Assembly: GCF_016808095.1 (NCBI RefSeq)
Contig: NC_068976.1
Coordinates: forward strand, 9,829,001-9,893,000
DNA: 64,000 nucleotides
Source of the DNA: Vigna angularis
Taxonomy: Eukaryota > Streptophyta > Magnoliopsida > Fabales > Fabaceae
Direction: 5' to 3'
The translations under genes were made by a program, and so were the position numbers. The notes beneath the pieces were generated by a model. That model saw nothing but the letters and a program-made list of their open reading frames with translations, was not told the origin of the DNA and did not search any database. This document shows, piece after piece, positions 53,790-64,000 of the stretch (positions are counted from its first letter, which is position 1; each line of letters starts with the position of its first letter).

Positions 53790-56700
53790 ATCTTAATTTG
53801 TGTATTTAACTAATTTTGTTAAAATTCAAAATATGTTTTTTTTGAAAAGAAAAGAAAATATATTTAGTTTAATTTATCTATTGAGCATAAAGAAAGAAAG
53901 TCAAAGATAAATGAGTAAGCCAAACTCTACATATATTAATACATTTATATTCACTTCTTTTTCAATCAATAAAACTCATTAAGCATAGTTAGTATATATA
54001 TTGTGAGGAATTGGCCAAACAATGTATATATTGTTAGGGTTTGATGTCTAGGTCACGATCATGCATACGAAAAAGCTTTGTTGAAAGAAAAAGAAAACAT
54101 ACACTTGTTTATCAAGCCAGAAACATAAGCATGGTTCCATGCACACTCTTTCTATATAAGTAAATACCAATACACATATATATTCTCCGTGGAATTTTCA
54201 AGCTCATGGCTTATGTCATGAAGGGTTTGAATATTATATAACAAAGTTGAGAGTGACAAGGTCAGGTGGTAGTGTTGGGTTTATCCACATGATTTGCATG
54301 CATGAACATGCTCCATCAACATCATGGCTAGGGTTTGAGTGAGCCAATGGTGGTCCTGACCTTTGGAGGCTGATGAACTTTGGGCATTCAATAGGTCATT
54401 GTCCATAGGTGTGTGCCCCTCTTTATGCATGCAATAAGTCCTATGACAAGGACCATATAGAGACCCTCAAGAGGGAAATTCTAGGTGTGGTGCCAAACCT
54501 AAGTACCATACCTATACCAATGCAGCAGACAAAGACACAAGTGTGCTCACGGGAACACGTGCACAGCATCATCCATTGTATCTTATGAGATGTTTTGGTG
54601 AAGAAGGCTTTGGTGGTCCTTTGCCTAAAACCCTAGCTATGTGATCGTTAAAAGCAGCACGAAAAAATAAAACATATAGAGGCTACAATGTTTTCACCAG
54701 TTCATGTATCGATCTTAATCTTACAACCACCGAATCCAAAACTTCAAACGTGTGATAATTCTTAAAAGTTTTGAATTTATATCGTGAGGAATTTAAGTGT
54801 GAATAACAAACTTATTTGTAATAGCTTTCTAATATGCGTGCTCGATAAATTTAATGTATGAACAACAAACTTATTTGTAATGCTTTATATAGAAGAAGAA
54901 AACGAAATTAGTTTTTCCATATATTTAATGTCCATAAAATGCTTATTTATAATTTGTATATAAATTAATTTTAATTTATAGAAAAATCAGTTTCTTTCTT
55001 ATATTTTTTCTTACAAACTTTTATAAAAAGGTTCGGCCAAACAAACATGTAGCACATGATATGATAGGATTTAAGTAAGAAAATAGCTCATAAATGATTG
55101 ACACGTTTTTTTTTATATGATTCAAAACTTGAAAGGTGTGATTCGTGAGGACTTTATTCGAGTAACGATCAATTTATAGAATAAACCAGTAAAACTTTTG
55201 TAATTAGTGATCCTTGAATATGTTAATTAGAGAAGAAAAGAGAAAGACTTATAGGGATTAGGGTTAATGATATGATAGGGTTTTATGATAAAATTTTAAT
55301 GAATTTGAAAAATAAACCATCACTTTCGGATAATTAAGGTTTATGAGCAATAGTGAGGATCCAACAACCGAGGTTTTTGGATAGAAGACCAAGTCAAAAG
55401 GCAGTCACTTAAAAATTGTTTTCCAAATTATATCAAATTTAAAAATTACTTTATAAAATAATTAAATTAATTAAAAGGTGAAATAAAAAAGCCTATGACA
55501 CCCATTAGAGGAAGAGCCTAGAGAATAAGAGAATTCGGTTGAATGAAGTCCAGTTTAAATGATGATCTTGTGACTGATTATATATATAACTTGACATTTT
55601 CTGTTAACCAAATATTGTAAAAAATAGATCACAATTATTATTTAACATTAGTGTATCTATAATACTATACAACAATAAATTAAATGAAATAAAAATGAAA
55701 ATATCTCCCAACTAAAATTTGATTCTTGTCTTTAATTTTCATAGTTTACCAAATCTCTTTTTATTGTATTGTGACAAAGATTACAAGATACACTAAATGA
55801 TGTATAGAGAAGAAAAAGAGAGATAAATTTTTATCAGCAAATTTTAGTTGTTAATATTTTGTTATTTGAGAAAGTTGAATATACATTCTCTTTCACCATC
55901 CATTTTAAACTCTTTAACTAATCTTATATATTCAAATGTTAGTTGAGAGAATTGAACATATAACCTCTCTCATAGTACCTTTCAATTTTTATTAAAAATT
56001 GAAGTGTGAAAAAAAGTTATAGGGGAGATATAAATTATGATAAAGACCGAAAGTATGTAAAGAAAAAATAAAAACACAAAAAGTTCAACTTGAAAATGCT
56101 TGATCAAAATTGACTTGAAAGTGCCTTGGCCTTAATAGAAAATAACCATAACCAATTTTCCTTCTCTTCATTTGATCATACAAATTTTTCATAAAGAGTA
56201 AAATAAGTAAAATAAAGTAAAATAAGTTTGTAGTCAATAATTTATAGGTATAACTTAATTTTAACTCACAAACAACTTTTTTTTTCTCTCATAAACATAG
56301 TTACATACATGAAACTCTTAAAAAGAAAATTTAAAGGCAAAATGTATATATATTGGAGCCATAAGTTTGATGTGGTTAATGAGGAACATGATTTGTTAGA
56401 TGGGAGCATATTCATTGTTATGTCCAACTAGGATCCATGATTTCATATATATGTGAGCTTGCACAGTTGTCTGAATTTTGGAGGACAAAGGAAATTGTTT
56501 TTGAGAGAAAGAAAGTAATGAATTTTAATTAAGAATCTTAAATTGATAATTAAACTAAATTCCTTGAGGCACCCATAAACTTTATAAAATGAGAATAAGA
56601 AAAAGTAAGCTCCACTAAGATGTTGCATGTTGCATATGCTCGTTTCTCTTTTGAAACCCACAAACCCTAAATTAAAAGCTTGAAAACTATGTATCCTTCA

Positions 56701-56985
56701 TAGATCGTATTGGAAAGCCTAGCTACCTAGTTTGGTTAAATACGCAGCTCTAACTTGTAAGAGCTCTACACATTTTGGCTTTCTTACCTTTTATTCACAT
56801 CTCTTTCAATCAACATCAACACCAGCTGGATCCACCTTAATCCTTCCTTCAATTTCACAATATGCTCATCTGCTATTCACTACTAAATATTATAATTTAT
56901 TCAATAAATACTGGCTTCAATTAATAAACATTGATATTTTCGGTTTAAATATAACAAGAAAAATATTTCATTTTCTTTCAACTTC

Positions 56986-57065
<80 letters not shown>

Positions 57066-59140
57066 ATATTGGGTAAATGGATAGATAGTAGATTCAATAC
57101 AATAAGTATTGGTATTTTTTGAAGTATAACAAAAAAAAAAATACAAATTTCCTACAAGCTTAAACTCTATTAATGATTTTATTACATATGTTTATTACAG
57201 GAAAAATTAATAATTAGTGTTAATATGGTTAGAATTTCAACTGTGAGACTAAATCTCACGTTAGATAAAAATGAGAAGGTAGAACATAATATAAAGTTGA
57301 ATATCCATTTACTTATTACAATAATATTTTTGGTAGAAAGAGATATCAATTCTTTATGTATTGAACTCATATATGATTGATGTTGTATCTTTCTTGTGAA
57401 TATTCTCTTTTATAAACCTATCAAATATACAATTAACTAATTAATTATGAAAAAACTATTAAGAATTTTAAAATTTTAAAGTTACAGAATAAAAAAGCTC
57501 ATTTTCAAGATTGATTGCATATTAACATCAATTTTCTCTTTAGCAAACACACGATACAATTATTAAAAATAAAATATATGTTCAATTACTTTAATCATTA
57601 ATGAAGTTTAAACAAAAATAAAAAAACTAATGAAATTAAAATTTGTATCAAAATTGTAATATGTTTTTTATACTAAAAATAAATGTGTTGCTGTGACCAA
57701 TTATTTATCCTAATTTAGTTGAAACACGACAATTTTTCTTACACTCTCTTTAATTAAGATTTCTCATATTTAAAACCATAAATTCATTGTAGCCTAAACT
57801 ATTTCAATCAATGAGTTGCGAATATCTCTCCCTGCATCTAAACGATCTTTGATAATTTCTGTTTTATTTCTTTCAATGGACTATCAAATTGTTTCTAAGA
57901 CACATTTGCTCATTTAAAAAAAAATATTTTTATTATCTTTTTTATTTTTATCATTAAAAATAATATTTTAATATTTTTTTATATAATTATTTTTATTTTC
58001 TCACTCATTATTATAAGGATAACTTTATCACTATAATTGTATAAATAAATTTTATTTATTATAATATAATAATTTAATGTGATTGGCATGAATCGTTGTT
58101 ATTACCATCTTAATATATATTAAAGTTCAAGATTAAAGATCTCTATGTTAAACTTTAATTATTATTAATTTAATATTTGTTCTTTATGTGATTTTAATGA
58201 AGTGGTGTATTATAATTTTTATTTAGGTATAAAAAAGAGATTTCATTAAAATTTTAAAAGAAGTGAAACAAAGAGACATTTGAAATATTTTTTAATTTGA
58301 ATATTTTTTTTATTTTATATTTTTTTAAAATATTTAGAAATTTTATCAACTAGGTTTCATTAATATTTGCAATTTTAATAAATGTTCTGTTTTTTTGTTA
58401 CATCAAGAAGTATACGATTATAATTTCTTTCTAAATATTTGATATTGAAGAAATGAAAATATTTTCCTTTTAATATTGAATATAATTAGTTTTAATAAAT
58501 GTTTTTGTTCTTATAAGAAAATCATTGTTTGGAATGTATATTTAATACTTTCTATAATTGTTTGGAATGTATATTCAATAGAACATTATACTTCTGATAA
58601 GAAAATCATGAACAGTAAATCGAAGAGAAATGCACACCAAATACTTGATGAAGTATTGAATGGAAAAGTTTCACACCAAACTAATCTTTGCAGATATAAT
58701 GTTTGGTTTGGCTTCACTTTTGCTAAATGAATTGAATTTCCACACTGAACTTAAAGCAACACAGAATTGCTTCCTTTTCATGGTGCCATTGTGATTTTCC
58801 ACGTTCTTTTTAAATTTGTCCAATTTTATAAGATCAAAACAAAATTGAACCGTTCTAATAAAAAAAAAGCACTTTGAATCCCTCTTCAGATTTTTGAGCA
58901 CATATGACCTGAACCCTCGGATAAAAAGACATCAAAAGAAGAAACAAAACATTCTTAAAACAAACATCAAACTATAAATAACTTGTTCATTTATTTATAC
59001 GTCGCAACCACTTAAAATACAAGTTTATTTTCATTGACCAACATTTTCAGCGACAACGAACTCTACATCATCCTTTCCAATATCCGTTTGTGTCTTCCTG
59101 AAGGCCCTGCTCTCATTCTCTTCCTCCTCTCAATATAAGT
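53790..59140. other. Long gene-poor intergenic region
   Basis: Mostly AT-rich. Exceptions are 54190-54660, of normal complexity with CACGTG at 54558-54563 and no protein-coding similarity, and a (TA)n tract at 56990-57059. Short open frames here (for example 56732-57064 and 58476-58730) run through microsatellites or random A/T sequence and are not called. Confidence 0.5.
56990..57059. repeat. (TA)n microsatellite
   Basis: About 35 uninterrupted TA units. Confidence 0.97.
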
Positions 59141-59148
59141 GTAATAAA

Positions 59149-59191
59149 ACGTATATCTATATATAGATAGATAGATATAGATATCTATATC
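59149..59191. repeat. ATAGAT/ATCTAT palindromic tract 3' of the FLA gene
   Basis: Alternating atctat and gatagata words form a self-complementary stretch about 20-60 bases beyond the FLA stop codon, probably within its 3' UTR on the minus strand. Confidence 0.6.
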
Positions 59192-59212
59192 ATCTTTATT
59201 TCATGAACCAGT

Positions 59213-60130
59213 TTATAAAACGATCAAGAGTGAAGCGATGGCCATCACTGATCCAACCAAGCTCATCTTAATGGTGGAGGAGCTTGCAGTATCTGCAGCA
59301 CCGTCAGCAGCGGGACCATCTGCTGGGGCATCAGCTGTTGCTGGGGCATCAGCATTAGGAGACTCGGCAGGTGAAGGCGCGGCTGCAGTTTCCGAAGGAG
59401 CTGGTGCCTCAGCAGTGGCTGCAGAAGGAGATTTTGCATCCTCCGCAGGAGCTGGTGCCTTCGCACCGTCTTTCGTTGCGGGTGCTTTGGCACTGTCTGT
59501 CGAGGGAGCAGATGCCTTGCCACTCTGTGTGGAGGGAGCTGGTGCCTTGGCTGTCTCTGTGGGGGGAGAGGCTTTAGCTTGTTGTGGTGACTGTGCAGAT
59601 TGGGTTTGATTGTCAACACCTGGGGAGATGAGGGGCTTGGTGATTTGAAGAATGGAGATGTTGTAGGGCTGGGTGGTGACGGTCTTGACGAGCTCGGAGT
59701 AGTCGGAAGTGCCGGCGGGGCTGAAGGCGATTTCGCCCTCGCCGATGAGTGAAACGTTGACGAAGCCTTGTTGCTTGACGGCAAGGCCTGTGGACTGGTA
59801 GAGGGTTGTCAACTGGGAGCTGTTAGCTTGAACTTCCATGAGCTTCTTCTCATCATAGTAGTCAAGGATGATGTGGGTGCCGATGATGGCCTTAATGACT
59901 GCTGGGGTTTTCCCGGAAATGGAAGAGATGGCGCCGTTCTCAACAGCAAGAACGGTGATGGTGTTGCGGCTGTTGATTTGGTCTGCAAGCTTGGATTCGG
60001 TGATGTACTTGTTGAATGAGGACAGCTCTGGATACTTTTCCAACATCTCTGTGATGTTAAAGCCATTAATAGTAGAAGACAATGCAAGCAGAAGCGCTAT
60101 GCAGAGAAGAGAAGAGCTTTTGAAACTCAT
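59213..60130 (-). CDS. Fasciclin-like arabinogalactan protein, single FAS1 domain (FLA3/FLA14 type), 305 aa
   Basis: The frame begins MSFKSSSLLCIALLLALSST, a signal peptide cleaved near INGFN. One FAS1 domain follows (about 24-165): EMLEKYPELSSFNKYITES, NTITVLAVENGAISSI, HIILDYYDEKKL, LTTLYQSTGLA, NISILQITKPL. N-glycosylation sequons occur at NIT, NSS, NVS, NIS and NQT. Residues about 175-275 are Ala/Pro/Ser-rich with AP, SP and TP glycomodules (KAPAPSTQSGKASAP), the sites for arabinogalactan chains. The C-terminus (SSSTIKMSLVGSVMAIASLL) is a GPI-anchor signal. The mature protein should sit on the outer plasma membrane or in the wall; single-FAS1 members such as FLA3 and FLA14 act in pollen. 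An ATG 33 bases upstream (MKRRSLKKAPKM) is in frame, but the inner start gives the normal signal peptide. Intronless. Confidence 0.93.
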   Translation of the reverse strand: MSFKSSSLLCIALLLALSSTINGFNITEMLEKYPELSSFNKYITESKLADQINSRNTITVLAVENGAISSISGKTPAVIKAIIGTHIILDYYDEKKLMEVQANSSQLTTLYQSTGLAVKQQGFVNVSLIGEGEIAFSPAGTSDYSELVKTVTTQPYNISILQITKPLISPGVDNQTQSAQSPQQAKASPPTETAKAPAPSTQSGKASAPSTDSAKAPATKDGAKAPAPAEDAKSPSAATAEAPAPSETAAAPSPAESPNADAPATADAPADGPAADGAADTASSSTIKMSLVGSVMAIASLLIVL

Positions 60131-60770
60131 TTTTGGAGCCTTCTTTAAGCTTCTTCTCTTCACTTTGATTATGCTTTCTTTCGTTTGTCTCTATTATGCC
60201 TTTTGTCTCCAAAACCAAGCTTGAAGAAAACTGTTCAACTCACGGGTTTCTATATGCTTCCTTCAACTGGAATTTATGCTTTCGATTCCTCTTCAAAACC
60301 CTATTTCGTGAACGGCTTAACGTGAACCTCTCTCTTAACTATTTGGAGAAAGATTTTAATGGTTAACCACGTTTTTCTATGTTTAAGTTATTTATAATTT
60401 TAGGGTGATCATGGTTGGTGGTGGTGCAAAAATGACAATAAATGTCGTCTCTCACTGCTAAGTGTTTTTCTATCTTTGAGTTTACTCCTGTTTTTCTCAC
60501 TAATAGATTCTTTTTTGTGGTAAAAATTTATATTACAAGTAGTTCTATATAAAATCAAGCCATACACCGAACATGTTGATATTGGTTTAGTATTTTTAAA
60601 ATTGTCAACGAGGATTTTGGAAACTTTAGAAGGTGAATCTAAGATTAATGATTTAATCATTGAGAAGCATGCGGAAACACTATAATAATGTGTTTGAATA
60701 AGACATAAAGGGTCATTATTTTTTCACATTCAATTTTTATCCTTTATGTAAAAATCACTTTTTATAATTT
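60131..60770. other. Upstream region of the FLA gene
   Basis: Leader and promoter of the FLA gene on the minus strand. The 100 bases before the ATG are purine-rich on the coding strand. A TATAAAT-like word lies near 60385 on the minus strand. No other gene is seen. Confidence 0.4.
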
Positions 60771-60779
60771 TATAACAAT

Positions 60780-61780
60780 TGTTTATACCGACATGGTAGC
60801 AGAATTGTAATAAGATACCTTCTATATTAGTTTTGGTTATAATGATATAAGAAGTGGACATGGTAATATTTTTGTAATTAAAAAAAAATTCTTACACTGT
60901 TTATATTTATAACCGATAGAGCAAAATGACATTTTTGTAATAAAAAATAAAACTTTTTATACTGATTCTAATTATAATTGGTATACAAAGTAGTTTTCTT
61001 TTTCATTTGTAAACACACAAATAGAGGGTTTTCAAAATGTTTTCTCTCATTTAGGATTTCTTCCTACATGTGACGCAATTAAATTGCTGATTTAACTCAT
61101 TTCTTTGCTAAACTCTAGCTCAAGGAATACAACGTCATCACGATTTTGGATCTCTCGTTCTACGATAGGAACAAGGAGTCATCGCCTCTGTCAGCACAAT
61201 TAAGTCGTTGGTTGGCTTACGGGGAACTGCAACGACAAAGGAGAATGCGGCGTTTGCGTTGCTGCAACTGTCGCAAGTGGAGGAGAACTAGGCATCGATT
61301 GGGCGGGTTCTACGTGGAGAATGATGCTTCAATGATATAGGTGCCTATTATTTGCTAAGTGTTTTCCTTTTATTGTTTTTTCTGTCTATGAAATTATATG
61401 TATAAATAAATACATGTTTGTTGTGTCTAGATATATTTTTTATTCTCTATATTCAAGGAAGAAGCTCGAAATTTCTTACGATTATTTTCTCCTTTTGTGC
61501 AAGTTAGGTTTTGTTAGAATTTCAACTACTGCAACTGATGTTCAAAATCATATTATTGTGACAATTGTGCTTGGATTTGAGTAATGGTAACGAAATGAAG
61601 AAAAATAGAGGAAAGGATGCATATGTGTGAAATACTTTCTATTATGGTTGTGGGGTTAATAGGTATAAAAAATGTTACTTTGTATACCGGTAAAACTGGT
61701 ATAGAAAGTTGAAACTTTCTATTTCGTGTGTATATATACCGGTTCAGGAACCAATATAAAAAACCTTTCCTACACTAGCG
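60780..61780. mobile_element. CACTA-like element carrying a captured U-box/ARM gene fragment (left border uncertain)
   Basis: The inverse of the right end reads CGCTAGTGTAGGAAAGG, one base from a CACTAGTGTAGGAAAGG terminus. Both arms carry inverted copies of tataccggtt-like words, for example ggtatacaaagta at 60979-60991 against tactttgtatacc at 61676-61688. The centre holds a degenerate host gene piece rather than transposase. A clear left terminus and target duplication were not found, so the extent is approximate. Confidence 0.45.
61119..61310 (+). pseudogene. Fragment of a U-box/ARM-repeat protein gene (PUB4-like)
   Basis: One frame reads LKEYNVITILDLSFYDRNKE, then after a one-base frameshift near 61186 VIASVSTIKSLVGLRGTATT and KENAAFALLQLSQVEEN, followed by a stop where the parent would have Lys, then ASIG. 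This matches the ARM repeats of plant U-box E3 ligases of the PUB4-like type as I recall them (EYGVTAILNLS...NKE...GTATAKENAA...LSQ.EENK). There is no intron in the piece, which covers only about two ARM repeats. The frameshift and nonsense codon show it is not functional. Confidence 0.75.
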
Positions 61781-62009
61781 GATAAGAAATTTTAGTAATT
61801 CTAAAAAATTGAAATACATGGTAATTGAATTACTCACAATTCAAATTTCTTCATTTCTTAATTAGTTTGTTTGGATAAACTAATTAGAATATTCTAATTT
61901 CACAATTAAAATATCTTAGAATAGTTTGTTTAGATAAAGCAATTTAATTTATTTTTTAAGGCAAAACTTTATTTTAAAAGTATGTGGATAATTCAACTCT
62001 ATCTTTTGA

Positions 62010-62640
62010 CCATGGATGACTCGTCTTGACCTTCGGCCTCGACTTGACCTTCAACCCTAGACAACCCAACTCAACATTCAGCCTAGGCTCACTCAGCTTG
62101 ACCTTCAGTCTGAATTGACTCAGCTCACTCGGACTAACTTGACTTGTTCAAGCCTAAGCCATATTAACTTGACTCAACCTAGGCTTAGGCAAACTTGGCT
62201 TGACCTAACATTACATGGTCTCAAACGGGCTAGGCCAAACACGATCTTGATCCAACTCAGTTGAACAGACAACTTAGATAATAGTGGATCCATGACTTGA
62301 CTGAATGAGGGATGCCATGACTAATCTCAATCTGGGCTCAAACCAACTTGGCTAAATCTAGACCCAGACCAACTTAACTTAAGCTAGGTGTGAACTAACT
62401 AAACTTGGCCTATGTCTAAATTGACTCAGCTTGACTTGGACTTGCGCCAACTCGACTTAACCTTGGTTAGGGCCAACTCACTTGACCTGGATCAATGCTA
62501 ACTATGGTTGACTGGGGTTTAAGCCAACTTGGCTAACTTGACTTGACTTGACTTAAGCTCAAGTTAACTTGGCTTGACTCAAATTTGAACTAACTTGAAT
62601 CAACCTTACATGAGCCTGACTTGGTGCAATCTTATTTTGG
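62010..62640. repeat. Degenerate minisatellite of CTTGACTT/CAACTTG words
   Basis: Over about 630 bases short phrases such as cttgacttgacttgact, caacttggc, ctcaactcgactt and gactcagctt recur with many substitutions. The composition (C/T/A/G mixed, few poly-A runs) differs sharply from the surroundings. No frame stays open. Confidence 0.6.
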
Positions 62641-64000
62641 TCTGATCCGATTTAACATTTCATAACTTGAAAATAATTTCATTTAATGTAAATCAAGAAA
62701 AAGTTTTTCAAATATAAAAAATGAAAAAATATTGAAGAACTTTGACAAAAAATAACATCAATCAAGATCAACTACAAATAAATTATCAATATTTATATTT
62801 TTAACTTTTTAATAATTATTCTATATTTAAAGAGGTTTTTGAACTTGGTGGCAAAAGAAATACTATATCACAAAAGGAGCTTAGAATAGTGATCCAAATG
62901 TTTCATCAGACTCACAATCATGAAAAGAACCAAAAATAGCCGAAAAATCACATGCAAAAGAAGGTTGAACGATTGTATGTGAAAGTGGGCTGACTCAAAT
63001 GAAAAGAGAGAAGGAAACTTACCTTAAGCTAAATTAGGATTGTGTGGAGTGGAAAAGTTCTCCTATTCAAAAACTGCCCATGTCCAAGGAGAATGTGAAT
63101 AAGTGTGAGTGATGGTTTTGGAGACAAAACAAAACGCAAGAGTAAACTTTTTTTCTGTTGTTGTCAACAAAGGATATATATGTAAGAGATTTAGAAAAAA
63201 AGATTTTACAACCACTATGTTTAGAGCAAAATTACTGAAAATAATTTGTTAAACCATACATAATCTGTACATAAACTAGATTAATTATTATTGGTTTTAT
63301 TTAGCATATCACACTAAACTATGTGATCCAGTAGAACAAAAATATGTATAAAAAAATTCTCACAATTCATAGCTATAGCATGCTCACCACTGTCAATAAC
63401 GTCATTAAATTTAGATCTGTTGTTCTTTTTTTTTTCTTAATATTGAACAATTTGTCATATTAAAATAAAAATATATATTTTATGAAGAATAAAACTAATT
63501 TCTTTTAGTTTCACATAAATTAAAATCAAAATTTTAAAACTTTACAATGTCAAATCAAACTTCAAATTTCATACAACTGGAGAAAGAGCTTCATGTTGAC
63601 AACTCTCTTTCCTCGAACTTCAATACTATAATGGTTGATGTGATAATTTTAATAAAAAAATATACATAATATATATATATAACACAAACTATGTTAAATT
63701 CGTTTTTTTTTTCAAAATACAATTTAATGTAAAATTTGTCATTATATGCTACCACCACAAAACTTGACAAGACATAACACAATCACACGTTTTTACCTAA
63801 TCAATAAGAATTTTCCTTTTTTTTACCAAACTAAATTTAAACCAATTTTTGAAGAATAAAAGAACCCTTTGAAAAAACAACACACTCATTGCAAAAATGA
63901 TAGCAATTGTGGTTGCAATGGCCTATTGGATGAAATGCTGCTATTTCTGACTTCAATGATAGGGAAAAGTTTTGAGCCGACTCATGAAAAGGCAACACAA
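62641..64000. other. AT-rich intergenic DNA to the right edge
   Basis: No gene recognised. On the minus strand 63030-63160 has the look of a leader exon (no ATG, ending ttagcttaag|gtaagttt), but no coding exon follows that I can identify. Confidence 0.4.

Noticed and set aside
54550..54590. cagcatcatcc word resembling the miR172 star strand
   Set aside because: Only about 11 bases agree and no matching mature arm lies at hairpin distance.
59263..59784. Long frames on both strands across the FLA gene
   Set aside because: They are shadows of the Ala/Pro-rich arabinogalactan region, whose codon bias keeps other frames open.
60131..60163. Upstream in-frame ATG for the FLA protein (MKRRSLKKAPKM)
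   Set aside because: It would put 11 basic residues before a textbook signal peptide; the inner Met gives the normal family start. Not fully excluded.

Overview
This is a window of plant nuclear DNA, most likely from a phaseoloid legume (Vigna/Phaseolus type; inferred from remembered protein resemblance and repeat style, not from a search). It is strongly AT-rich. The genes are split by GT-AG introns, there are long (TA)n and (AAT)n microsatellites, and the spaces between genes hold nested, decayed plant transposons. I found no operons, CRISPR arrays, tRNA or rRNA genes, and no bacterial-style defence system.

Five host genes can be supported. (1) At the left edge, on the minus strand, are the first three coding exons of an IPI1/TEX10-type pre-rRNA processing protein; the rest lies outside the window. 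(2) At 9871-19852 (minus) is a 14-exon chloroplast ABC1 atypical kinase (ABC1K6-like, 658 aa) whose exon phases all close. (3) At 27578-31477 (plus) is a 10-exon gene for the 32-kDa subunit of replication protein A (RPA2, 277 aa). It has a GC-AG fifth intron and two E2F-type sites upstream. (4) At 48395-48742 (minus) is an intronless FLOWERING PROMOTING FACTOR 1-like gene (115 aa). (5) At 59213-60130 (minus) is an intronless single-FAS1 fasciclin-like arabinogalactan protein (305 aa). They serve unrelated housekeeping and developmental roles (ribosome assembly, plastid lipid/quinone homeostasis, DNA replication, flowering/growth, cell surface).

The rest is mostly mobile DNA. At 2.5-3.1 kb is a decayed ORF of the putative plant transposon protein type. 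At 4.3-7.1 kb is a truncated Ty3/gypsy element (LTR, primer binding site, start of gag). At about 20.8-24.4 kb is a Ty1/copia remnant, broken by a 919-bp non-autonomous CACTA element with a 3-bp target duplication. At 36.0-38.0 kb is a 2-kb Mutator-like element with long inverted repeats and a 9-bp target duplication. At 38.3-45.5 kb is a decayed Tat-type Ty3/gypsy element on the minus strand with an antisense ORF, itself split by a 1.39-kb CACTA element carrying a 114-bp tandem repeat. At 45.5-46.3 kb is a copia LTR with repeated ATCGATTAT motifs. At 52.8-53.8 kb is a degenerate CACTA-like element, and at about 60.8-61.8 kb another carries a broken piece of a U-box/ARM-repeat gene.

Nothing here looks like a wholly new system. 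The best leads are the nested transposons with intact target duplications, the captured host sequences, the GC-AG intron and the unexplained duplicated block upstream of the FPF1-like gene.
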